This document shows positions 1-9,675 of a DNA stretch of 64,000 nucleotides, piece by piece. The notes beneath the pieces were generated by a model. That model ran no database searches, was not told the origin of the DNA, and saw only the letters and a program-made list of their open reading frames with translations. The DNA is from Ruegeria arenilitoris (GTDB lineage Bacteria > Pseudomonadota > Alphaproteobacteria > Rhodobacterales > Rhodobacteraceae). Numbering within the stretch: the stretch's first letter is position 1; each line of letters starts with the position of its first letter. Both the position numbers and the translations under genes were made by a program. Where the stretch lies: the NCBI RefSeq assembly GCF_013035425.1, contig NZ_WQHX01000001.1, positions 310,001 through 374,000 of the forward strand. The letters are read 5' to 3'.

Positions 1-497
1 AGCATCATCAGAAATGGAACAACTGGCATTACCTGCGAGCCTGTTACGCCGTTGATAAGACCCGTCAGACAACCAGATAAAGGCGCCAACGGACGCTCAA
101 ACCCGGCAGGAAGACGCAGATCGGGTTTGGCAAACGTGAAGGCACACCACAACAGAAGGACAATCCCCAAGATCGCTCCTGCTTGTACCCCTTCAATCCA
201 TGACAAAGCCCATAGTCCCGCGCCCAGACCTGGGAAAAGCGCAATCAGCATCGGCCAAAATCGCCGAACAGTTTCCCGAAAATGACCCGCTTGTCTCATC
301 ACTACAAGGTTGGAGCATACCGATGGGATAATGACCAACGGAAGTGCGTCTTTCAATCCGACGACAAGTGCAAGAATAGGTAGGCAAGTTGTCGAAAACC
401 CGAGCCCAGTAATGCCTTTCGCCGTAGCGGCAAACACATAGGTTGCGAGGATCGCCGCGGCGTGCCCAGCCGAAAGTTCAAGAAATATGCTCGGCAA
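1..497 (-). CDS. TSUP-family sulfite/organic anion exporter, C-terminus beyond window
   Basis: The reverse strand is open from the window edge up to a TTG at 497 that has GGAG six bases upstream. The 165 residues seen are highly hydrophobic and contain the TSUP (TauE/SafE, DUF81) signature KGITGLGFSTT near residue 24, followed by alternating membrane segments. No ATG lies in this frame near the start, so I chose the TTG. It overlaps the end of the aminotransferase gene by 20 bases, which suggests translational coupling. TSUP proteins move sulfite, sulfoacetate or other anions across the inner membrane. The substrate here is inferred only from neighbours. A second TSUP gene lies at 4511-5278. 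The gene continues off the left edge. Confidence 0.85.
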   Translation of the reverse strand, partial: MPSIFLELSAGHAAAILATYVFAATAKGITGLGFSTTCLPILALVVGLKDALPLVIIPSVCSNLVVMRQAGHFRETVRRFWPMLIALFPGLGAGLWALSWIEGVQAGAILGIVLLLWCAFTFAKPDLRLPAGFERPLAPLSGCLTGLINGVTGSQVMPVVPFLMM

Positions 498-1644
498 GAT
501 ACTCCATCGCGGCCTGAGCGCCGCCCTTCTTGTGCGCCACTCCGGCGCGCATCAAACCCATCTCGACACCACACAAAGTACCCATAAGCATTAGATCGTT
601 GAAATCCCCAAGATGCCCGATTCGAAATACGCGGTCTGCTATTTTGTTTAGACCTGTGCCCAAAGACATGTCGAAACTGTCCAGTATTTCCGCTCGCAGT
701 TTGTCAGCGCCTTTGTTGTTCGGCATGAGAACGGCCGTCAGACTGTTTGAACGTTCTTCTGCGTTGACGGCAAGTATCTCCAGCCCCCATGTTTCTACCG
801 CCAGTCGAGTTGACTTGGCGTGTCGAGCATGACGGGAAAAAACGGTTTCCAATCCCTCCTCTGCCAACATATCCAGCGCCTCGCGTAAGCCGTACAGGAG
901 GGTCGTTGCTGGCGTATAAGGGAAAAAGCCCTTCTCATTGGGTCCGGCCATATCCCTCCAGTCCCAATACGACCTGCGGTCACCGCCTGCTTTGCACGCG
1001 GCCCAAGCCTTGTCTGAAATGGCATTGAAAGACAGTCCTGGGGGTAACATTAATCCTTTCTGCGAACCCGCCACTACAACATCAACGCCCCAGGCATCCG
1101 TTTGAAAATCAATAGAGCCGAGTGAGGAAATCGTATCAACCATCAGCAAAGCTGGATGACTTGCCGCGTCAATCGCAGCCCGCACCGCCACGATGTCTGA
1201 CGTAATACCAGTAGCCGTATCATTATGAACCACGCACACAGCTTTGATCTGGTGTCGGCTATCTGCAACAAGTTGAGCACCAATTGCATCAGCATTTGCA
1301 CCCGTCCGCCAATCTCCTTGCATGAACACTGGATCAAATCCCAGCTTTGCGGCCATGTTCTTCCATAAAGTTGCAAATTGGCCGGTTTCATACATCAAAA
1401 CCTTATCGCCGGGCGCCAGAACATTGACCAGCGCGGCTTCCCAGGCGCCTGTCCCCGAGGCGGGATAAATCACTACTCGGTTGCGCGTTTTGAATACGGT
1501 TTTCAGGTCGTCAAGCAGACTAAGACCAAGCTCTGCGAATTCAGGACCGCGGTGATCTATGACAGCCCGATGCATCGCTCGCAGAACACGGTCTGGGGTA
1601 TTAGTTGGCCCAGGAATTTGAAGAAAATGACGTCCTGCTCGCAT
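478..1644 (-). CDS. Class V PLP aminotransferase (serine/alanine-glyoxylate type)
   Basis: The 388-residue protein has the fold-type I class V layout. The N-terminal PGPTNTPDRVL motif (residues 11-21) and HRGPEF (31-36) are typical of alanine/serine/aspartate-glyoxylate aminotransferases. The cofactor-binding Asp is in VDTISSLGS (D170) and the Schiff-base lysine is in AGSQKG (K196). Length is normal for the family (about 390). Known relatives transfer an amino group between glyoxylate or pyruvate and Ser, Asp or Ala; the exact donor cannot be read from sequence. It is co-transcribed with the TSUP gene at 1-497 and divergent from the FAD/Fe-S dehydrogenase, so it may process the 2-oxoacid or aldehyde that the locus makes. 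Confidence 0.88.
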   Translation of the reverse strand: MRAGRHFLQIPGPTNTPDRVLRAMHRAVIDHRGPEFAELGLSLLDDLKTVFKTRNRVVIYPASGTGAWEAALVNVLAPGDKVLMYETGQFATLWKNMAAKLGFDPVFMQGDWRTGANADAIGAQLVADSRHQIKAVCVVHNDTATGITSDIVAVRAAIDAASHPALLMVDTISSLGSIDFQTDAWGVDVVVAGSQKGLMLPPGLSFNAISDKAWAACKAGGDRRSYWDWRDMAGPNEKGFFPYTPATTLLYGLREALDMLAEEGLETVFSRHARHAKSTRLAVETWGLEILAVNAEERSNSLTAVLMPNNKGADKLRAEILDSFDMSLGTGLNKIADRVFRIGHLGDFNDLMLMGTLCGVEMGLMRAGVAHKKGGAQAAMEYLAEHIS

Positions 1645-1715
1645 GTGCTGTGCCTTTAAAAGTTGCGCTTGCTTTCTACAAGGGTGAGGGTGAGGTCGGT
1701 GAAGGTCAAGTTTGA

Positions 1716-4514
1716 ATGCCAGATTACAACAGATTGAAAAGTAGAGTTGAAGGTCAGGTTCTGACCTCTCGTTTTGATCGCGGGCGCTATGCCACAGATG
1801 CGTCGATCTACCAGATCATGCCGCGCGCAATACTCGTGCCAAAGACATGGGGGGATGTCGAAGCGGCACTGGACTTTGCAAAGTCAGAAGGCATTGCCAT
1901 GTTGCCGCGCGGTGGCGGGACATCGCAATCAGGGCAAACTGTGAATGACGCGCTTGTGATCGATTTCAGTCGACATCTCAAAAAAGTTCTGAGTTATGAC
2001 CCAGAGGCCGGCCGGATAAAGGTACAGCCCGGGCTGGTCCTCGACGATCTGAACCGTCGATTAAAGGCGGACGGTTGGTGGTATCCGGTCGACGTATCCA
2101 CCGCTTCTCGCGCCACCCTTGGCGGTATGGCGGCAAACAACTCCTGTGGCTCCCGTTCTATCCGTTTCGGAAAGATGCAAGATAATGTCCTGAGCTTGGA
2201 GGCAATGCTTGCTAACGGCGATCTACGTCGATTTGAAAACGCGCGACCTGACCAACCTCTCGACACCGAAATGCTGGCACTGGCTGCGCGCGAACAGGCT
2301 GAAATTAAAGAACGTTTTCCGTCAGTCCTCAGACGTGTGGGCGGTTACAATATCGATGCGCTTTTGGGTGACAATCCGGATATGGCGCAGCTCTTGGTTG
2401 GCTCGGAAGGCACGCTTGCGATCACCAAATCACTTGATCTGAGGCTATCTCCAATCTTGAGGACCAAAACGCTGGGCGTGTGCCATTTCCCGACATTTCA
2501 TGCGGCAATGGATGCGGCCCAACACATTGTCAAACTTGGTCCCGTGGCCGTCGAGTTAGTCGATCACAATATGATCCGACTGGGCCGGGATATCGCGCAA
2601 TTCCGTCCCATCGTCGACAGTTTCGTTCGCGGAGAACCCCAAGCTATCCTACTTGTCGAGTTTGCCGAAACACCGGAGGAAAACCGCCGCCGCCTAACGG
2701 CATTGGGCGATCTGATGGCTGAACTGGGCTATCGGTGGGACGATCCGGGTAAACATGAAGGCGGAGTCATAGAGGCAGAGGATCCGGCATTTCAGGCGCG
2801 CATCTGGGGTGTGCGCACGCAGGGATTGAACATCATGATGTCTATGCGGAGCGAGGGAAAACCGGTGTCCTTCGTAGAAGATTGCGCTGTCCCGCTGGAC
2901 CATCTGGCAGATTTCACAAGTCGGCTGACGGATGTGTTCCACAAACACGGTACAGATGGGACTTGGTACGCCCATGCTTCGGTCGGGCTTTTGCATGTTC
3001 GGCCTGTCCTGAACCTGCGGCAAGACTTGGGCCTTCGCCAGTTGCGCGCTATTGCCGAAGAAGCGTTTGATCTTGTGGCCGCTTATAAGGGATCGCACTC
3101 GGGTGAGCACGGAGACGGCATTGTAAGGTCTGAATTTCACGAGCGAATGTACGGGCCGCGTATGGTGCGCATATTTGAGCAAATCAAGGATAGATTTGAC
3201 CCAGACGGGATGCTGAACCCTGGCAAGATTGTTCGAGCGCCCAAGATGGATGACCGCAGCTTGATGCGTTGGCCCGAAGGCTACGCACAACAAAGCCCGA
3301 CCACGGTATTTGACTGGTCAGATTGGCCTGGTGGGCTGAGCGGTGCTGCCGAAATGTGTAACAACAATGGGGCCTGCCGCAAAAGCACGGGCGGGGTCAT
3401 GTGCCCGTCATTTCGGGTTACAGGACTTGAAAAAGACCTTACGCGAGGCCGCGCAAACGTATTGCGTTTGGCGTTGACGGGGCAACTTGGGCCTGACGCT
3501 TTTGCATCAGATCAGATGGCGGACTCCATGCAATTGTGTGTAGGTTGCAAAGCCTGCAAATCTGAATGTCCGATGTCGGTTGACATGGCCAAAATGAAAA
3601 CCGAGGTGCAAGCAGCGCGCATTGCCCAACACGGGCTCAGGTTACGCGACCGTATCATCGCCTATTTGCCGCGTTTGGCTCCGTTTGCGGCAAAGACAAG
3701 ACCAATTGCAAACAATTTCAGTAGGTTTGCAAGTTTTGCAGGCTTTAGCAGAACCAGCCAACTGCCCAAGTTTCACGCTCCCTTCAAAGGAAAATCGGAC
3801 GGTGACGTCCTGCTGTTCTCGGATACATTCAATTGCCACTTCGATCCTGAGACCTTGCACGCCGCGCAACGCGTAATCGAGCGTTCGGGGCGCAGCGTCG
3901 GTGTTCTGTCTGCCCCAGGACGAAGGCTATGTTGCGGGCGCACCTACCTTTCAGCAGGTCTGACCGACAAAGCGATAGCTGAATTGAACCGCACGACGGA
4001 AGTTTTTCGCGCCGCGTTGGAAAAGGGAAAAACCATTGTGGGGCTGGAACCATCGTGCACCCTGACGTTTCGCGATGAGGCGGTGAACCTTATTCCGAAC
4101 TGGACCGAAGAAATGGGTGCGCAGATTTTGACCTTTGCCGAGTATGTAAAACAGAACCCGCCGGTAGGACTTGAATTGCCGGGCTTGCAGATATTTGTGC
4201 ATGGGCATTGTCATCAAAAAGCATTCGGTGTTGCACAAGAAACTGTAGACGTATTAAACGCTATTGAAGGCGCACAAGCACAGATGATTGACAGTTCGTG
4301 TTGCGGCATGGCCGGGCCTTTTGGGTATCAGACGGAAACAGAAGAGGTATCCCGTCAAATGGCTGAGTTGTCACTCGCTCCGGCGATCCGCGCGTCCTCG
4401 GAAAAATCGCTAATTGTCGCTGACGGATTTTCCTGCCGCTGCCAGATCAGAGATGTGACACACCGTAATGCAAACAGTCTTGCTGTTGTTCTGGATCAGG
4501 CTTTAACCCGATGA
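1716..4514 (+). CDS. Fused FAD / Fe-S 2-hydroxyacid dehydrogenase (GlcD-GlcF type)
   Basis: The 932-residue protein fuses an N-terminal FAD-binding type 4 oxidase module to a C-terminal Fe-S module. Visible motifs are LPRGGGTSQSG (63-73, FAD), VGSEGTLAI, GEHGDG near 465, a first cysteine cluster around CNNNGACRK, the ferredoxin-like CVGCKACKSECP (C608, C611, C614, C618) and two CCG motifs near residues 737 and 860. This is the layout of D-lactate, glycolate and D-2-hydroxyglutarate dehydrogenases that feed electrons to the respiratory chain. The substrate is unknown. Neighbouring transport and CoA genes make glycolate or a sulfonated hydroxyacid such as sulfolactate plausible. Its stop overlaps the next start (ATGA). 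Confidence 0.88.
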   Translation: MPDYNRLKSRVEGQVLTSRFDRGRYATDASIYQIMPRAILVPKTWGDVEAALDFAKSEGIAMLPRGGGTSQSGQTVNDALVIDFSRHLKKVLSYDPEAGRIKVQPGLVLDDLNRRLKADGWWYPVDVSTASRATLGGMAANNSCGSRSIRFGKMQDNVLSLEAMLANGDLRRFENARPDQPLDTEMLALAAREQAEIKERFPSVLRRVGGYNIDALLGDNPDMAQLLVGSEGTLAITKSLDLRLSPILRTKTLGVCHFPTFHAAMDAAQHIVKLGPVAVELVDHNMIRLGRDIAQFRPIVDSFVRGEPQAILLVEFAETPEENRRRLTALGDLMAELGYRWDDPGKHEGGVIEAEDPAFQARIWGVRTQGLNIMMSMRSEGKPVSFVEDCAVPLDHLADFTSRLTDVFHKHGTDGTWYAHASVGLLHVRPVLNLRQDLGLRQLRAIAEEAFDLVAAYKGSHSGEHGDGIVRSEFHERMYGPRMVRIFEQIKDRFDPDGMLNPGKIVRAPKMDDRSLMRWPEGYAQQSPTTVFDWSDWPGGLSGAAEMCNNNGACRKSTGGVMCPSFRVTGLEKDLTRGRANVLRLALTGQLGPDAFASDQMADSMQLCVGCKACKSECPMSVDMAKMKTEVQAARIAQHGLRLRDRIIAYLPRLAPFAAKTRPIANNFSRFASFAGFSRTSQLPKFHAPFKGKSDGDVLLFSDTFNCHFDPETLHAAQRVIERSGRSVGVLSAPGRRLCCGRTYLSAGLTDKAIAELNRTTEVFRAALEKGKTIVGLEPSCTLTFRDEAVNLIPNWTEEMGAQILTFAEYVKQNPPVGLELPGLQIFVHGHCHQKAFGVAQETVDVLNAIEGAQAQMIDSSCCGMAGPFGYQTETEEVSRQMAELSLAPAIRASSEKSLIVADGFSCRCQIRDVTHRNANSLAVVLDQALTR

Positions 4515-5278
4515 TGGCAGCCATTGCCGATCTCATCCAGAATTTCGATCTGGTGCAATCCGCGCAACTGATCGCAATTTTTCTATTCGCGGCAATCGTG
4601 AAAGGTTTCTTGGGTATTGGGCTGCCTGCTGCGTCAATGGCCTTTCTGACACTTGTCATGCCCCCAACCGAGGCGATTCCGCTGCTTTGGTTGTCTATTC
4701 TCGCAACAAACTCCCTGCAGTTCGCGCGCGCGCCTAACAAATGGGACATTGCAAGAGAATACTGGCTTTTCGCTTTGGCGATCATGGTTTGTATCTTTGT
4801 GACTTCAATGTTTATTTCGGATTACCCCACCAGCCTTCTGACGGTCGCTATTGGCGTTGCCATGGTCCTTTTCTCGCTAAACCTGTTGCTTGGGATAAAA
4901 TTAAGGATCGGCCCAGGGCGCGGCTGGCACCTGGGCTTTGGCGTGCTGTCAGGAACACTGGGCGGTATAAGCTCGATCTGGTCACCGACTGTAGCGATGT
5001 ATCTGGTGGCGCGTGACGTATCCAAAGAACGGTTCATCGGTACGACTGGCTTTTTATTTTTGGCTGGCGTGCTGCCACTGGGTGCCGGACAAGTGGTTGC
5101 CGGTATCCTCACTTTTCCGATGTTGCTGAAATCAGCACTCGCCCTCTGTGTAGTCCTAGTTGGCTTTCGAATTGGTGAGATGTTACGCGACCGGGTCAGC
5201 CAAGAACTGTTTCGCAAGGCGGTTCTCACGGCCTTTTTGTTAATGGGACTAAGGCTAATCGCAAACGGTCTTAGTTAA
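4511..5278 (+). CDS. TSUP-family anion permease
   Basis: The 255-residue polytopic membrane protein carries the TSUP repeat signature VKGFLGIGLPAAS near residue 30, the equivalent GTLGGISSIW in the second half, and about eight hydrophobic segments. The start ATG overlaps the TGA of the dehydrogenase (ATGA), so the two are translationally coupled. Known TSUP members export sulfite, sulfoacetate or related anions, which would fit disposal of sulfite from a sulfonate pathway; that role is inferred. Its TAA overlaps the convergent stop of the CoA ligase on the other strand by four bases, leaving no room for a conventional terminator. Confidence 0.85.
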   Translation: MMAAIADLIQNFDLVQSAQLIAIFLFAAIVKGFLGIGLPAASMAFLTLVMPPTEAIPLLWLSILATNSLQFARAPNKWDIAREYWLFALAIMVCIFVTSMFISDYPTSLLTVAIGVAMVLFSLNLLLGIKLRIGPGRGWHLGFGVLSGTLGGISSIWSPTVAMYLVARDVSKERFIGTTGFLFLAGVLPLGAGQVVAGILTFPMLLKSALALCVVLVGFRIGEMLRDRVSQELFRKAVLTAFLLMGLRLIANGLS

Positions 5279-6765
5279 GGTCCGTAAAGCAAATCGTTCA
5301 GATAAAGCCGCTGAATTTTGCCGGATGGGCCCTTGGGCAGTTCATCCAGAATATGCACTTGTTCAGGTGCCTTGAACTTACCGACTCGTTCTTCGCAAAG
5401 TAATCGCAGTTCTTCACCCGTGGCAGTGGAAGCCTCGCTTAGACGCACCGCTGCTTCGACGCGTTCGCCATACTGGGCACACGGTCGCGCGAACGCAGCG
5501 GCTTCGACCACATCAGGGTGCTCATACAACGCCTCGTCTATTTCACGCGGTGCAATGTTTTCGCCCCCTTTGATGATCAGCTCTTTCAAACGCCCTGTAA
5601 CAAACACATACCCATCGGCGTCCATGCGTCCTAAGTCACCTGTGCGAAGCCAATCCCCGTGAAACGCGGCTTTGGTGGCTTCGGGGTTCTTGAGATATTC
5701 CTTCATAACATTGGGGCCGCGGATTTGGATTTCGCCTTCGGCGCCGCGCGCACATTCGGTGCCGACATCATCGGCTATCCGTGCCTCATTACTGATAGCC
5801 TTACCTGCAGAACCGATTTTGTGAAGATGGGGATCCAGCGGATTAACAAGGCATTGCGCAGCGGTTTCGGTCAGACCCAAAGACTCCACGATTGCAAGGC
5901 CGAAACGGTTCTGAAATCCGCGCTGGGTTTCAACAGCAAGCGCGGAGGAGGCCGAGCGGGCAAAACGGAGCCGCCTCTTGAGCGCCGGACTAGGTTCGGC
6001 TTGGCCATGTAGCAGATGGCTGATGATCGTGGGAACAACTGAGAACCAAGTGATACCACCAGTCTCGGCCTGGTTCCAAAATTTGCTGGCCGAAAACCGC
6101 GACACCATGGCGAGCGATCCTCCGGAAACCAGACTGCCGATAACCGACACGCACAACCCATTGATGTGATAAAATGGCAGGACGCCCATACCGCGATCCT
6201 GAGAGGTTAACTCATGGGCCACGCTCACGGTCCATCCCCCTGCCAACAAGCTGGATTGTGTATGTACGACTCCCTTAGGACGACCCGTAGTGCCAGAGGT
6301 GTACATCAAAAGTGCATCATCGGATGCCTCAACTTCATGCAACGCTTCACTGGCATCGCTAGGCGTATAACGATGCAAATTGTCAGGACGCACCTTTCTG
6401 TACATTTCAATCTGGCTATCATGCACGAAAGCCACCCGGGCTTCGGAATGTTCCATCGCATAACCCAACGCGTCGGGACCCGCCGCGAGATTGAGCATGG
6501 TCGCGCGAAACCCACCATAGAGAGCCGCATATAGCGCCTTTACACCTTCCAACCCATTTGGGTGCATCACAGCAACGCTCTCACCCTTGGCTATACCCTG
6601 CGCGGTCAGATCACCCGCGACCTTTGCCGCATGCTCCCTTAACGCGGGCCAGTGCAAAACTTCGTCAGTTTCGGGAAATATGAAAGCAGTGCCGCCTGCC
6701 TCGGCGCGCGCATCAAGCCAGTCGCGTACGGATCCGGCTGGCGGGGTATTCCTGTCGAACTTCAT
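5275..6765 (-). CDS. AMP-forming acyl-CoA ligase, SauT-like
   Basis: This 496-residue adenylate-forming enzyme has the AMP-binding P-loop YTSGTTGRPKG (155-165), the RTGDLGRMDADGY motif, the hinge GGENIAPREIDE and the C-terminal catalytic lysine in PKGPSGKIQR. It activates a carboxylic acid to its CoA thioester. I chose the ATG at 6765 because it overlaps the TGA of the upstream aldehyde dehydrogenase (ATGA); an upstream in-frame start at 6783 lies inside that gene. Pairing with an acylating aldehyde dehydrogenase matches the SauS/SauT arrangement of sulfoacetate degradation (acid to acyl-CoA to aldehyde). Glycolate or another short hydroxyacid is an alternative substrate. Confidence 0.85.
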   Translation of the reverse strand: MKFDRNTPPAGSVRDWLDARAEAGGTAFIFPETDEVLHWPALREHAAKVAGDLTAQGIAKGESVAVMHPNGLEGVKALYAALYGGFRATMLNLAAGPDALGYAMEHSEARVAFVHDSQIEMYRKVRPDNLHRYTPSDASEALHEVEASDDALLMYTSGTTGRPKGVVHTQSSLLAGGWTVSVAHELTSQDRGMGVLPFYHINGLCVSVIGSLVSGGSLAMVSRFSASKFWNQAETGGITWFSVVPTIISHLLHGQAEPSPALKRRLRFARSASSALAVETQRGFQNRFGLAIVESLGLTETAAQCLVNPLDPHLHKIGSAGKAISNEARIADDVGTECARGAEGEIQIRGPNVMKEYLKNPEATKAAFHGDWLRTGDLGRMDADGYVFVTGRLKELIIKGGENIAPREIDEALYEHPDVVEAAAFARPCAQYGERVEAAVRLSEASTATGEELRLLCEERVGKFKAPEQVHILDELPKGPSGKIQRLYLNDLLYGP

Positions 6766-8147
6766 TGTCCTGCTGCATTCCAATACTCTTCGAAAATCTC
6801 CTCCAGACTTGGCTCGTGCGCCGGAATTTCGCGAATGATTTTCGTTGATTGCAGAAAGTGGCGATAGTTGACGTTTTCATTCACCGAGTTCCCGCCCCAT
6901 GTCCCACACCCCATGCTGAGCGAAAACGGCATGCCGTTGGTGAATGATCCGCCCGTCGCAAAAGTGTGCGCCTGATTGACAATAACGCGGCTTGTGGGAA
7001 TTGCATTGGCCAGTATCGCAGCTCGACTGTCCTCTGCCGAGTGAAGGCCGACTGAATGGCCCGCGCCCTGATACATCTGAATGGTGCGCGTGACCTCGAC
7101 AGCGGTTTCGAAATCTGGCGCGCGGTAAAGCGCCAGTACTCGGCTTAGCTTTTCTCCAGACAAAGGATGATCGGGGCCGATGCCGGATGTTGGAACGACG
7201 ATGTATTCTGTCCCCTCGGGAACATCCAAATTCAACGCAGCGATCATCTTGTCCGCATCTTGCGCGATTACAGACCTGTTCAGATGCCCACCGGGCCATA
7301 GTTTTTCGACGATTCCTTTTTCGTCATCCACAAGTGTTCCGCCTGCCCTAGCCATAGCGGAGATAAATTCGTCATAGACCGCGTCCACGACGACGACGGC
7401 ATTCTCGGATGAACAGGATGTAGCGTTGTCAAAGCATTTGGACGCGCGGATTTTCTCGGCAGCATCAGCGAGGTCTGCCGTCTCATCAACTATTACGGTG
7501 ACATTGCCTGCGCCTACTGCAACTGCCGGGGTTCCGGCCGTCTGGGCGCGATGCACGTTGTTCTGGCTGCCTGTCGCGACAATCATGTCGCAAAGTTCCA
7601 TTAAAGTTTGGGTTTTTTCCTTGGATCCAGGCGCAGGGATCATTTGCACAAGATCCGGGTCTTCACCGATTTTGTTGAATTCAGCGTGGACATATTGGAT
7701 CAACCGTTCCGCGCAGGCGACACCTTTGGGTGACGGCGCTACGACAATCGAATTGCCGCATTTCAACGCGTTAATAATGTTATTGGCAGGTGTGGCTGCA
7801 GGGTTGGTTGAAGGTACGATCGCACCGACAACACCCTTGGCCCGGGCTATTTTGGTAATCCCCGTCGAAGGATCATCCGACATGACTCCATAAGTAACCG
7901 CCCCTTGGATGTCTCGCATGAGCCCAAGGGTCTTACGGTGGTTTTTGGTGATCTTGTCCGGCACATTGCCAAGGCCCGTGGTTTTTACCGCCAGTTCGGC
8001 AAGCTCTCGATTCCGCGTCGGTTCCATGATTGCCCATGCAGCGGCTTGCGCGGCTCGATCATAACGTTCCTGAGAGCCATTTGCCTCATATCGCGCCTGA
8101 GCATTGCGTGACCGCTTTACGATGGTTTCAACAAGGCTTTCGCTCAT
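6762..8147 (-). CDS. CoA-acylating aldehyde dehydrogenase, SauS-like
   Basis: The 461-residue protein belongs to the acylating aldehyde dehydrogenases (EutE/PduP/SauS group). The catalytic cysteine is in FDNATSCSSENA (C245), and VPSTNPAATP (111-120) is the usual substrate/cofactor loop. The CSSEN surround resembles, as far as I recall, sulfoacetaldehyde dehydrogenase SauS more than EutE or AdhE. It would interconvert an acyl-CoA and an aldehyde with NAD(P)H. AGGAGG seven bases before the ATG supports the start. It sits 30 bases after tctA and overlaps the ligase gene, so uptake, activation and reduction appear to be one transcript. No xsc gene is visible in the window. Confidence 0.82.
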   Translation of the reverse strand: MSESLVETIVKRSRNAQARYEANGSQERYDRAAQAAAWAIMEPTRNRELAELAVKTTGLGNVPDKITKNHRKTLGLMRDIQGAVTYGVMSDDPSTGITKIARAKGVVGAIVPSTNPAATPANNIINALKCGNSIVVAPSPKGVACAERLIQYVHAEFNKIGEDPDLVQMIPAPGSKEKTQTLMELCDMIVATGSQNNVHRAQTAGTPAVAVGAGNVTVIVDETADLADAAEKIRASKCFDNATSCSSENAVVVVDAVYDEFISAMARAGGTLVDDEKGIVEKLWPGGHLNRSVIAQDADKMIAALNLDVPEGTEYIVVPTSGIGPDHPLSGEKLSRVLALYRAPDFETAVEVTRTIQMYQGAGHSVGLHSAEDSRAAILANAIPTSRVIVNQAHTFATGGSFTNGMPFSLSMGCGTWGGNSVNENVNYRHFLQSTKIIREIPAHEPSLEEIFEEYWNAAGQ

Positions 8148-8177
8148 GCCTGCGTCCTCCTAGGGCTTACAAGCGAC

Positions 8178-9668
8178 TTACACTGACTTTTGTGTCGTTG
8201 TAAAAGCACGGTAGATACTGGTGGCCAACGTTAAAACTCCAGCGAAGATCAAGACAGCGCAGATCGGACGCGAGAAATAAGTGCCCAAATCGTAATGCAC
8301 CATCTGCAAACCTTGCGCAAAGTTCTGTTCGCCGATCTTGCCAAGGATCAGCCCCAATACGATTCCGGGGATAGAAAACCCTGACCGGCGAAGCAAATAT
8401 CCAATGATACCAGCAAGAAACATCACCATTACGTCCAAAACCAGTCCACGGCTGATGTAGGCGCCGACAGTTGCCAGGATCAATATCAACGGAGCCAGGA
8501 ACTGAAATGGAATTTTCAAAAGGTTGAGAATCGTCTTTGTCTCGACCAGCCCAATTATCAAGATCGAAAGATTGGCATAGAACATGGCTGCGAAAACGAT
8601 CCAGATTAGGTCCGGCGACATCATGAACACTAAAGGTCCTGGCTGAAGGTCGTGCATCTGGAAAACCGCGACCATCATCGCAGTAAGCGCTCCGCCCGGA
8701 AGACCCAACGCCAGAAGCGGGATCATTGCTGCGCCCGTTGCTGCGTTGTTCGCCGTTTCCGCCGAAATAACGCCTTCTAGCTTTCCTTTGCCGAACTCTT
8801 CTTGGTTTTTCGACCATCGCACAGCTTCGCCATAGCTCATGAAGGCCGCCAAAGTTGCACCGATGCCAGGCAAGATTCCGCAGAAAAAGCCAACAACAAT
8901 TGATCGTAATACTGCAATCTTGTGCATCCAAAGCTCAAGAAACGACGGAAAAGACATGCTGACCTTTGGCGCCTTGTACTTGCCGCTTGCCTTCTTTTCC
9001 GCCTGCACAAAAATCTCGGAGACAGCGAAAAACCCCAATATTGCAGGCACGAAGGCAATGCCGGCAGCCAAATCTGTCAGACCAAAATTATAGCGATTGA
9101 TGCCACCCACTGGATCTTGTCCGATTGTGGCTATCAAAAGTCCGATTAGGACCGACATCCAACCCTTCCAAATGGTGCGCGCACCAACCGAAGAAGCGAC
9201 AGCCAGACCGAAAAAGACCAGCGCGAAGATCTCTGGCGGGCCGATATTGCGGATCGCCCAGTTCGCAAGCGGCTCCGTAGCCGCCATCATAACCAAGGCT
9301 GAAGCAACCCCACCGATGGCAGAACAAAGCACAGCGGCACCAACCGCTTTCCCAGATTGTCCTTTTTGGGTCATGGGATAGCCGTCAAAGGCGGTCGGCG
9401 CATTCTCCGGTGCACCGGGAATGTTGAAAAGTATTGCAGTGATAGCGCCGCCATAGGTCCCGGTGCAGTAGATAACGGCAAAAAGCATCACCCCTTGAGC
9501 TGGCTCAAGCCCCGCCGTGAAAGGTAGAAGGATAGCCGCCAAGGTAAGCATGCTGACGCCCGGGATGGCGCCAAAAAGCATACCTCCGATGACACCGAAG
9601 ACGAAGATACCAATGGTAAACGGGTCACCAAAAAGCGCTGAGGTTCCGGCCAGAAAGTTCTCGATCAT
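8178..9668 (-). CDS. tctA: Tripartite tricarboxylate transporter, large membrane subunit TctA
   Basis: The 496-residue polytopic protein has the TctA-family glycine/proline-rich motifs GAIPGVSMLTLAAI near residue 34 and FNIPGAPENAPTAFDGYP near residue 82, with about 11-12 membrane segments. It forms the translocation channel of a TctCBA secondary uptake system driven by an ion gradient. It follows tctB by seven bases. TctCBA systems carry citrate, tartrate, terephthalate and, in some bacteria, 3-sulfolactate, so the substrate is probably an organic acid. The neighbouring CoA ligase and dehydrogenase are the best guide to which one. Confidence 0.92.
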   Translation of the reverse strand: MIENFLAGTSALFGDPFTIGIFVFGVIGGMLFGAIPGVSMLTLAAILLPFTAGLEPAQGVMLFAVIYCTGTYGGAITAILFNIPGAPENAPTAFDGYPMTQKGQSGKAVGAAVLCSAIGGVASALVMMAATEPLANWAIRNIGPPEIFALVFFGLAVASSVGARTIWKGWMSVLIGLLIATIGQDPVGGINRYNFGLTDLAAGIAFVPAILGFFAVSEIFVQAEKKASGKYKAPKVSMSFPSFLELWMHKIAVLRSIVVGFFCGILPGIGATLAAFMSYGEAVRWSKNQEEFGKGKLEGVISAETANNAATGAAMIPLLALGLPGGALTAMMVAVFQMHDLQPGPLVFMMSPDLIWIVFAAMFYANLSILIIGLVETKTILNLLKIPFQFLAPLILILATVGAYISRGLVLDVMVMFLAGIIGYLLRRSGFSIPGIVLGLILGKIGEQNFAQGLQMVHYDLGTYFSRPICAVLIFAGVLTLATSIYRAFTTTQKSV

Positions 9669-9675
9669 TGTCTGG

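Noticed and set aside
2694..3293. Reverse 199-codon frame inside the FAD/Fe-S dehydrogenase
   Set aside because: The forward gene shows conserved motifs throughout; the reverse frame is a shadow.
8167..8931. Reverse 254-codon frame overlapping tctA
   Set aside because: It overlaps tctA in another frame, is Trp/Arg/His-rich and lacks a start context.
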